This document shows, piece after piece, positions 1 through 5,414 of a stretch of 5,414 nucleotides of DNA (the stretch's first letter is position 1; every line of letters starts with the position of its first letter). The translations under genes and the position numbers were made by a program. The notes under the pieces are model-generated. The model was not told where the DNA came from and did not search any database. It saw only the letters and a list, made by a program, of their open reading frames with translations. Source of the DNA: JBIQLO01 sp044464175 (GTDB lineage: Bacteria; Planctomycetota; Phycisphaerae; Tepidisphaerales; Tepidisphaeraceae); contig JBIQLO010000246.1 in assembly GCA_044464175.1 (NCBI GenBank), forward strand, positions 1-5,414, in the 5' to 3' direction.

Positions 1-581
1 CACGCCTCCTTGATGGCGGCCGCCCGCTCCACGTTCCGATCCTCCAGCGTGCATTTCATCTTGGCCCCGCGAAACCCCTGCTCCTGCGCCTGCCGGCAGA
101 CGCGGGCCGAATCTTCCGGCGTCATGCGCCCCATCCACGTGTCCACCGGCACGCGGTCCCGATACGCGCCGCCCAGAAGGGCATAGACCGGCATGCCGGC
201 CTGTTTGCCCAGCAGGTCCAGCATCGCCGTATGGATGCCCAAATGGGCCGTCGTGTTGAACGCACGCTCCAGAAGCCGATGCGGGCGATGGGCATGGGCG
301 TCGGCCACCATGTAGTCGGCCGAGATATCCGCCAGGGGCGGCTCCTGGAGACAGAGCCGGGTAATTTCCAGTCCCGCCAGCCGTCCCAGCCCCGCCCGCA
401 CAGTCCCCTCCCCAACCGCGCGGAGACTTTCCCCAAGGCCTACCTGCCCATTGTCGGTATGCACCTCCAGTAGAATTTTGGACGGTACGTCGAACGCCGC
501 CGGTCCGTATTCGGGACTGTTCACCCGCCCGGGATGCGTGGGAACGACCACCTCATGACACTCAACGCGAACGATTTTCAT
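1..581 (-). CDS. Mandelate racemase/muconate lactonizing enzyme family protein (enolase superfamily), N-terminal part
   Basis: The first 193 codons of an enolase-superfamily enzyme are present; the C-terminal half lies beyond the left edge. Members abstract the proton alpha to a carboxylate using a Mg2+-bound enolate intermediate, and many are sugar-acid dehydratases, racemases or cycloisomerases. The N-terminal capping domain is seen in residues 1-138: the strand around KILLEV, then GLGE (48-51) and the characteristic helix ending AMLDLLGK (119-126), followed by PVYALLGG (131-138). The barrel begins near RVPVDTW, and GAKMKC (172-177) gives the K-x-K motif (K174, K176), whose lysines act as general base/electrophilic residues in MLE/MR-type members. 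The metal ligands would lie outside the window. Start: the ATG at 581 is preceded by GGAAAAG with a 7-base spacer and overlaps the upstream stop as ATGA. An in-frame ATG at 593 has a poorer ribosome site. The substrate is unknown. Family assignment is confident. Confidence 0.93.
   Translation of the reverse strand, partial: MKIVRVECHEVVVPTHPGRVNSPEYGPAAFDVPSKILLEVHTDNGQVGLGESLRAVGEGTVRAGLGRLAGLEITRLCLQEPPLADISADYMVADAHAHRPHRLLERAFNTTAHLGIHTAMLDLLGKQAGMPVYALLGGAYRDRVPVDTWMGRMTPEDSARVCRQAQEQGFRGAKMKCTLEDRNVERAAAIKEA
578..581 (-). promoter_or_regulatory. ATGA stop/start overlap (translational coupling)
   Basis: On the minus strand the ATG of the enolase-superfamily gene (581-579) and the TGA of the epimerase gene (580-578) share bases in the tetranucleotide ATGA. 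A purine-rich GGAAAAG at 591-585, inside the upstream coding region, can serve as ribosome binding site. This arrangement normally means that the two proteins are made from one message, with reinitiation linking their yields. Confidence 0.8.
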
Positions 582-1441
582 GGTCTTTTCCATCCCGAAG
601 CCAGTAAAAAGGCCTCAAAAGTGTGCTTGGGCTGCCAGCCCAGCAGCCGCTTGGCCCGGTCGATGCGCGTCACGGGCCACAAATGTTCCGGACGGGGTGT
701 CAGGTCCTGCGCCGCCAGCACCGCCATGCAACCGGGCCAATACCGCTCCAGCACGGCCGCCGGATCGCGCTGGGCCTCATTGACATCCTGCTGGGTAAAA
801 GGCGTGTCAGGACCAACGTGAACAATTTCATCCTTCAAGCCCGGAACGGTGGCCGCCAGCAGCGTCGCCTGCCCGGCATCCTCCGCGCTGACGTGGCGCG
901 CCAGCAGCCGCAGCCCCAACCGCTCACCGGGTATTTCACCGAAGGCCACATACCGCAACTGGACCACCTCCAGGCCATGATGCCGGGCATACAGGCTGCC
1001 GAGAATTTCCACCTGCTGCTTGGTCACCGGGTAAATCCAGTCCGGTCGCGGCGGCATCGTCTCATCCAGCACCGCCGTTCCATACGCCCCCCAGTCGCGC
1101 CCGATCATCACCTCCATGGAACTGGCAATGGCCAGACGCCGCACGCCATGCTCCAGCGCGGCCGCAAACAGATATTCCGATCCGACAACATTGGTCTGGA
1201 TGAACTGGGCATTGGTTGCCTTCCCGCGAAACGCCCCGTGCATCGCGGCGGTGTGGACGATGGCATCGCATCCCTGGACAGCGCGGAAAACGGCGTCCCG
1301 GTCGGTTAGCTCGCCCCGGATGCCCCCCTGGGCCTCAATCGCCTCGGATTGATCAAACAGAACCAGCTCATGCTCGCCCCGCGCCAGATTCGCAACCGCC
1401 CGCCCCAGTCGCCCGGCCGCCCCTGTGATAAGGATTTTCAT
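578..1441 (-). CDS. NAD-dependent epimerase/dehydratase family protein (extended SDR)
   Basis: A complete 287-residue cytoplasmic oxidoreductase of the extended short-chain dehydrogenase type. The Rossmann fold starts at residue 1, with the dinucleotide motif GAAGRLG (7-13, GxxGxxG). An acidic residue, D30, ends the second strand (VLFD), which favours NAD(H) over NADP(H). Further family marks are CDAIVHTAA (58-66), the active-site serine region ASSMEV (106-111, S107/S108), and the catalytic Y137-x3-K141 pair. The C-terminal part carries the usual substrate-domain ending, with DRAKRLLGWQPK (261-272). Family reactions include sugar-nucleotide epimerisation, dehydration and sugar oxidation. The pairing with an enolase-superfamily gene makes oxidation of a free sugar or uronate (as by uronate dehydrogenase, also an NAD-linked extended SDR) an attractive but unproven idea. 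The ATG at 1441 is preceded by AAGG with an 8-base spacer. The stop overlaps the next gene's start by four bases. Confidence 0.92.
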   Translation of the reverse strand: MKILITGAAGRLGRAVANLARGEHELVLFDQSEAIEAQGGIRGELTDRDAVFRAVQGCDAIVHTAAMHGAFRGKATNAQFIQTNVVGSEYLFAAALEHGVRRLAIASSMEVMIGRDWGAYGTAVLDETMPPRPDWIYPVTKQQVEILGSLYARHHGLEVVQLRYVAFGEIPGERLGLRLLARHVSAEDAGQATLLAATVPGLKDEIVHVGPDTPFTQQDVNEAQRDPAAVLERYWPGCMAVLAAQDLTPRPEHLWPVTRIDRAKRLLGWQPKHTFEAFLLASGWKRP

Positions 1442-1486
1442 AGCCGCTACCTTACCGAGAATTCATTGGAATTTGTATCGCCCCTC
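1442..1486 (-). promoter_or_regulatory. Short spacer with ribosome binding site for the epimerase gene
   Basis: This is a 45-base gap between the stop of the large secreted protein and the epimerase start. It contains AAGG at 1453-1450, eight bases from the ATG, a reasonable Shine-Dalgarno site. A small AT-rich inverted repeat (AATTC-4-GAATT, 1460-1473) lies in the middle, but no T-run follows it, so I do not call a terminator. The short gap suggests that the two genes share a transcript. Confidence 0.5.
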
Positions 1487-4400
1487 TCATCCGCGCAATC
1501 GCACGATGTCGTAGGCGATCAAATCCCCTTTGGGGACGGTGACCCGGTAGCGGCCGCTGCCCAGGGATTCCACCTTCGCCGCGCGCGTGCCGGAGAAATC
1601 AGGGGAGACAATCTCCCCCCTCACTTCAGAAGCGATGCCGGGCAGGGCGATCTCGAAAACCAGATCCTGCTCCACGGGAGGAAAGGGATGGGCCGGCTGC
1701 GTTTGAGGGACTTTTTCCCCTTTTTTAATGTGGACGCCCGTGCCGTTGTACAGATGCACCAGTGTCAGCCTCCGGCCGCCCTCGGCGGGTTGCTCATAGA
1801 CGCTGGTGCGAACCCCCAGCGGAATCTGAACAGCCTTGAAATCTGGCTCATCCCCCACCAGGCGATGAATCAGACGACCAAAAAGGTCGCCGATCTGGGG
1901 GTCATATTCATAATTCCAGGTCTGGTTGATGGTCATTTCCCGCTGACAGTTGGCCTCGCCCAGCCGTGGAATGACAACCAGAAGCGTGCCCTTTCCCACC
2001 GAACCCTGGGCGATGACGATGTAGGACTGTTTGCCCCGCTTGGCCTCGGCCAGCACCTGGGGCCTGACCGGGCTGTCGGCATCCTGCATCACCTCCATCA
2101 CCGAATAATTGAAGTCCATCGGCTGTTGGCCGATGGCTGAACCACTGAGCCTCACCGGTTTGGCGGCCAGCTTGTAATTGAACGCCAGCCCGATCCACGC
2201 GCCCAGGGACCAGGTTTTTCGGGGGTCGCCCAGTTCGTCCAGCACGGCGGAGTGCCCCAGAGACAGAACTTTCCCGCCGCCCCGTAGAAAGTCGTGAACG
2301 ACCGTAAGTTCGGCATCGCTCATGGAGCAGGCGCTGGGCAGAATCAACAGCTTGAATTGTTTGAGCTTTTGAGCCGTGAGGTCGCGGTTCAGGAGGATCC
2401 GGTAGGGAATGTGTTGATCGTCGAGTTGCTCGGCGGTTCCGATGAGGGCATAGCCGTGGCCAAAAAACCGGGGAAAATTGCGCGACGGGAGGGAGAAGAG
2501 GAGGGCGGTCCGGGCCAGGGATCTCGCGTGCCGCAGGTCCATGTTCTCTTTCCAGCCGGAATAGCGGCGGGCATCCTTCTCAATCGCCTCGTCGCCGACC
2601 ATCGCCCAGGTGACCTGCCCGCGCATGTTGTTCTGAATCCAGCCGGCATAGGCATAGGCGGGCTGGCCCACGGGATAGACCAGGCCGAAAATGGGTGAGC
2701 CAAAGGCGAAGCGAAGGCTGTTGAATGCCTCGCGGGCGGCCAGGTTGCTGCGGTAGCTCGCCCAGACATTCCGGCTCATGATTTCGGTCCCGAGAAACCC
2801 GACAGCGCGGGCCGATTCCGGGAGTGATCCGCCAAAGCCCACCGAGGCGTAGTCGCTGAGCAGGCCGTAGTTCGTGGTGTATTTCATGATGACCACGTTC
2901 GGATTGGCCTTTTCGAGATGTTGACGCAGGGCGACATACCAGTCGCCGACCGTCTTCATGCGCCACGAGAGCCAGAGCTTCCACAGGCGGTCCTGGCGGT
3001 TCATCAGGACCTTGCCGGAATAAGGCAGGTAAACGCCGGTGTCGTGATGGAATTTTTCGCGGCAGTATTCGCAGCCGCAGAACATCTGGCCGTGGAAAGT
3101 GGTTTCGTCAATCATGACGCCGTCCAGGCCGGTGTTTTTGACCCAGTCGGACAGGTAGTTGAAGTAATTCTTGTTGAACTGGGGGTTGTCCAGGCACCAG
3201 CCGCGCGTGGGCACGCCGGTGCGCACGTCGCGCTGGGTCCAGTCCAGGTGATTGACCAGTTCATTAAACCCCGCGCCTTTGTAGCAGACGACCGAAAGAT
3301 CCTGGTGGTCCAGCACCTTCATGCCGCGCTGATGCGCCAGTTGAACAATGCGGGCGATTGTTTTTTCCACACGCGGCATCTGCGCGGGCCAGCAATGGCG
3401 AAAAATCAGGCCGTTCAAGAGGATGATGCGGTAGCCCAGTTTCTGCAACTCATCCAGCCTGCGGTTGATCAGGGCATCGGTGTCGAATTCATGAAAGCTG
3501 CCGAAGTTGCCCGGACCCAGACCGGTGATGGACCCATCCCACCGCCAGGCGCGGGCCGGATCGTTGGGACTGGGGACATGCACCTGTCCGGCCGGGACGC
3601 TGGCCGCGGCCAACTCGATGGGGGCGTAGGATTCCTCGTGCGCCTGCCCGTCATAGGTCCAGCCGGACGCCGGCGGCATCGACCGCTTGAACATGAACAG
3701 GTCGGTCGGGGTGGGAATGTTCTCGTCCAGCCAGACACCGCGTTTGAAAGCGAAATCCTGTGCCTTGTAAATCAGCGCCTGGACCGCGACGGTGCTTTGG
3801 GCCCATTTACCGTGCCAGGCCAGCTTGATCTGTCGGCCGACGGTGTAGCGGCTGAAGGTGATCGTCTGCATCTTCCCCTGCGGCGAGGCGATGTCCCGGG
3901 CGACCGTTTTGCCGTCGCAGCTCAGTGTGAACGGTCCGGTTTCCGCCAGGTTGTTGCGAATAGTAAAAAGATAAATGCCCGGTTCGGGCACGTTCACATC
4001 CAGCGTCTTGTCCCCCGAACCGGCGGCCATCGTCAGGGGCGCGCCGATCGTGGGTAGTTCGCTGTAGTAGCGATAGGAGCGGTGGGCGTGCCATTTGGAA
4101 AAATCATCAAATGTTCCCTCGATGATGCGCACTTTGCTGCTGAGGACTCCGCCAAAAAGCTCAGGAGACCGCCCGAAATAGAACCGCAACTCGTTCCCCA
4201 CCTTGTCGACGCGCCACAGCCCCTGGAGATTCGTCGGGCCATAGTCATTGAAAGTTTCGGGCCCTTTGAGGTTGAAGTCGAAGACTAGATGTTTTCCATC
4301 CCCTTCAAACGCGACGAAGGAAACCTGCGACCCGCCGGCGCCGTCCACAATCGATCCCTCGGGCATCCCGGCGGTGATCTGGCCGCTGACATTCTTCGGA

Positions 4401-4831
4401 TGGCTACCCCGTCCGGAGATGGCCTGGAAACGCAGCCCCTCCAATGCCTTGAGCGGCACGGAAAAGACATAGGTGTTCGATCCGCCTTCCGGTTCCTGAT
4501 AGTACGCCGGGATGCGGAACTGGATGGTCAACTCAACTTCCCGATCATTGACCGCGACCTCGCGCCGGTAAGTGATGGCTGATTCGGGGGCTTTGACGCG
4601 CCAGGCGTTGTGAACAGTCCAACCATCAATTTGAGCCGTCTTCCCACCTTCGGGGGCCTTAAAAGCATCCGGCCCGATGCAGGAAAGCTGATCGGTCGTG
4701 ATGAGCGGTTGCCCGTTCCAGTCCACTTTCAACTGATGACCAGCCGAAACGGCAAAAGGGCCGGCAACGGCGGCCGTGCTCCACAGCAGGACCGCACTGG
4801 CGATTAGACGCCCGGAGAGTCGATGGTTCAT
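1487..4831 (-). CDS. Secreted multidomain glycoside-hydrolase-like protein with (beta/alpha)8 core and C-terminal amidotransferase-like fold
   Basis: A complete 1114-residue exported protein. Residues 1-23 form a Sec signal peptide (n-region MNHRLSGR, hydrophobic LIASAVLLW, cleavage AVA/G after A23). Residues 24 to about 240 and 250 to 360 are strand-rich, probably beta-sandwich modules. About 425-760 resembles the (beta/alpha)8 barrel of unclassified glycosyl hydrolases (GHL6/GH42-like): helix-strand units such as LDELQKLGYRIILLNG (459-474) and RGMKVLDHQD (502-511), then LDGVMIDE (569-576) with D575/E576 as candidate active-site acids. CGCEYCREKF (585-594) follows it. About 765-910 looks like the class-I-glutamine-amidotransferase-like domain of GH42-type enzymes (FKLLILPSACSMSDAEL, then FLRGGGKVLSLG). 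The last 110 residues or so are beta-rich. The frame stays open to a TTG at 4912, but the ATG at 4831 was chosen because it begins a clean signal peptide and has AGGA nine bases upstream. Activity on a glycan is inferred. The exact CAZy family and substrate are unknown, and it could be a non-catalytic relative. Confidence 0.85.
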   Translation of the reverse strand: MNHRLSGRLIASAVLLWSTAAVAGPFAVSAGHQLKVDWNGQPLITTDQLSCIGPDAFKAPEGGKTAQIDGWTVHNAWRVKAPESAITYRREVAVNDREVELTIQFRIPAYYQEPEGGSNTYVFSVPLKALEGLRFQAISGRGSHPKNVSGQITAGMPEGSIVDGAGGSQVSFVAFEGDGKHLVFDFNLKGPETFNDYGPTNLQGLWRVDKVGNELRFYFGRSPELFGGVLSSKVRIIEGTFDDFSKWHAHRSYRYYSELPTIGAPLTMAAGSGDKTLDVNVPEPGIYLFTIRNNLAETGPFTLSCDGKTVARDIASPQGKMQTITFSRYTVGRQIKLAWHGKWAQSTVAVQALIYKAQDFAFKRGVWLDENIPTPTDLFMFKRSMPPASGWTYDGQAHEESYAPIELAAASVPAGQVHVPSPNDPARAWRWDGSITGLGPGNFGSFHEFDTDALINRRLDELQKLGYRIILLNGLIFRHCWPAQMPRVEKTIARIVQLAHQRGMKVLDHQDLSVVCYKGAGFNELVNHLDWTQRDVRTGVPTRGWCLDNPQFNKNYFNYLSDWVKNTGLDGVMIDETTFHGQMFCGCEYCREKFHHDTGVYLPYSGKVLMNRQDRLWKLWLSWRMKTVGDWYVALRQHLEKANPNVVIMKYTTNYGLLSDYASVGFGGSLPESARAVGFLGTEIMSRNVWASYRSNLAAREAFNSLRFAFGSPIFGLVYPVGQPAYAYAGWIQNNMRGQVTWAMVGDEAIEKDARRYSGWKENMDLRHARSLARTALLFSLPSRNFPRFFGHGYALIGTAEQLDDQHIPYRILLNRDLTAQKLKQFKLLILPSACSMSDAELTVVHDFLRGGGKVLSLGHSAVLDELGDPRKTWSLGAWIGLAFNYKLAAKPVRLSGSAIGQQPMDFNYSVMEVMQDADSPVRPQVLAEAKRGKQSYIVIAQGSVGKGTLLVVIPRLGEANCQREMTINQTWNYEYDPQIGDLFGRLIHRLVGDEPDFKAVQIPLGVRTSVYEQPAEGGRRLTLVHLYNGTGVHIKKGEKVPQTQPAHPFPPVEQDLVFEIALPGIASEVRGEIVSPDFSGTRAAKVESLGSGRYRVTVPKGDLIAYDIVRLRG

Positions 4832-4844
4832 GCCTGAAAATCCT
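4829..4844 (-). promoter_or_regulatory. Ribosome binding site that decides the start of the secreted protein
   Basis: AGGA at 4844-4841 stands nine bases before the ATG at 4831-4829. The alternative in-frame TTG at 4912 would add 27 residues of mixed polar sequence before the signal peptide and lies only a few bases past the preceding stop. The AGGA-ATG pair is therefore preferred. Confidence 0.6.
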
Positions 4845-4916
4845 GAAGATAAAGTGGACCTTGCCCCATGCGACAGCCGGCAAACGATCCCGCCAAGCCG
4901 GACCTTCACCAACAGG
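4832..4916 (-). other. 85-base intergenic gap between pseudopilin and secreted hydrolase-like gene
   Basis: This is the largest non-coding stretch in the window. Apart from the AGGA ribosome site near its end, I find nothing strong in it. A 5-bp inverted repeat (CCGGC/GCCGG, arms 4877-4881 and 4897-4901, 15-base loop) has no following T-run. No convincing -35/-10 pair was found. A promoter for the downstream three genes could sit here but cannot be supported by eye. Confidence 0.4.
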
Positions 4917-5414
4917 CTAGTTCCGGTCCCAGTAATTGTTCACCGTCGCGCTCCACTTAGTCAGCGTATACGCCGGATTGGGCGGGTTCTTTCCTTTGTC
5001 GCGCGAATCCAATTGCAGCGTACTCGCATGGCCATCCAACCAAAGCACGTTGATGGCGTTGCCGCCATTGTGCCGCGGATCGCACGTGTAGCCGTTCTTT
5101 CCCGCCGGAGCATACAAAACCTGATCATACGCATAGCAATAGCCGCGCACATAGGTGTCAACCGGTGGATTCACGGAGAGCAGCGCCAATGAATCCACCA
5201 GCAGGATCGTCTGGGTCGGCTGGCGGATCTGGTTGCGCTTGGCCGGCAGCGGCCCGCCGTCCGGCCTTGCTTTGCCCACGCGAACACTTCCCCCAATGTC
5301 GTCTATGTTGTAGCCGTAATGCACATAGGCCCAGGCCGACGAGGCGGCCGGGTCCGCAGGGCTCAGGATAAAATTGTTGAAATTGGGATAGATGCTCTCC
5401 AGCGATGGATCCTT
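4917..5414 (-). CDS. Pseudopilin, prepilin-type H-X9-DG domain protein, C-terminal part
   Basis: The last 165 residues of a protein whose N terminus lies beyond the right edge, ending at TAG 4919-4917. The visible part matches the C-terminal half of type II secretion/type IV-like pseudopilins that carry an H-X9-DG motif, found in large families in planctomycetes, Lentisphaerota and Verrucomicrobiota. Counting from the first whole codon in the window, the marks are VHYGYNIDD (31-39), the segment RQPTQTILLVDS (64-75), and RHNGGNAINVLWLDGHAS (114-131). Here H115 and D127-G128 are separated by eleven residues rather than nine. The ending NNYWDRN also fits my recollection of this group. Two cysteines (C93, C111) could form a disulfide. 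The missing N terminus would be expected to hold the prepilin peptidase site and hydrophobic helix. Such proteins probably act at the cell envelope; their exact job is not settled. The gene precedes the exported hydrolase-like gene by 85 bases in the same direction. Confidence 0.88.
   Translation of the reverse strand, partial: KDPSLESIYPNFNNFILSPADPAASSAWAYVHYGYNIDDIGGSVRVGKARPDGGPLPAKRNQIRQPTQTILLVDSLALLSVNPPVDTYVRGYCYAYDQVLYAPAGKNGYTCDPRHNGGNAINVLWLDGHASTLQLDSRDKGKNPPNPAYTLTKWSATVNNYWDRN

Noticed and set aside
1460..1473. AATTC/GAATT inverted repeat between the secreted protein and epimerase genes
   Set aside because: It is a short AT-rich stem without a T-tract. It is too weak for a terminator and has no match to a known operator that I recognise.
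1707..1730. A6-G4-A5 run on the coding strand within the secreted protein gene, as a possible slippage or frameshift site
   Set aside because: The normal frame continues through it (IKKGEKV) for about 75 more residues to a sensible C terminus, and no alternative-frame product is evident.
2918..4057. Long plus-strand open frame (about 379 codons) opposite the secreted protein gene; similar plus-strand frames at 1349-2140 and 623-1309
   Set aside because: They lie antisense to genes with clear family motifs, show no recognisable domain, and are expected by chance in GC-rich coding DNA.
4877..4901. Inverted repeat CCGGC/GCCGG as a possible terminator after the pseudopilin
   Set aside because: The stem is only 5 bp with a 15-base loop, and no T-run follows on the transcribed strand.
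4856..4906. Seven-base direct repeat GGACCTT at 4856-4862 and 4900-4906
   Set aside because: It is too short to mean anything alone. The 44-base spacing does not fit a usual operator pair, and one copy overlaps no promoter-like element.
4832..4912. N-terminal extension of the secreted protein from a TTG at 4912
   Set aside because: It would bury the signal peptide 27 residues inside the protein and lies only a few bases past the pseudopilin stop. The ATG at 4831 has its own ribosome site.

Overview
The window is a GC-rich (roughly 60% by eye), tightly packed stretch of bacterial DNA in which every supported gene lies on the minus strand, so it reads right to left. It holds four protein genes, two of them cut by the window edges. 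The largest gap between genes is 85 bases. I see no tRNA, rRNA, CRISPR array, insertion sequence or convincing terminator.

In reading order the layout is: (1) 5414-4917, the C-terminal part of a pseudopilin of the 'prepilin-type H-X9-DG' kind; (2) 4831-1487, a 1114-residue secreted multidomain protein with a signal peptide, N-terminal beta-rich regions, a glycoside-hydrolase-like (beta/alpha)8 core and a C-terminal class-I-amidotransferase-like fold of the sort seen in GH42-type enzymes; (3) 1441-578, an extended short-chain dehydrogenase/epimerase that probably binds NAD; (4) 581 to the left edge, the N-terminal 193 codons of a mandelate racemase/muconate lactonizing enzyme of the enolase superfamily. 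Genes 3 and 4 overlap by four bases (ATGA) and are probably translationally coupled.

H-X9-DG pseudopilins next to large unclassified secreted hydrolases are typical of the Planctomycetota/Verrucomicrobiota/Lentisphaerota (PVC) group. That is the best guess for the source, but it is inferred from gene content only. The likely theme is carbohydrate use: the exported protein acts on a glycan outside the cytoplasm, and the cytoplasmic dehydrogenase plus enolase-superfamily enzyme process a released sugar or sugar acid. Oxidation of a uronic acid or aldose followed by dehydration or lactone isomerisation is one biochemically sensible reading, but the substrate cannot be told from the sequence. The window looks like an ordinary catabolic locus. 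Its most interesting part is the 1114-residue exported protein, whose family I cannot assign with certainty.
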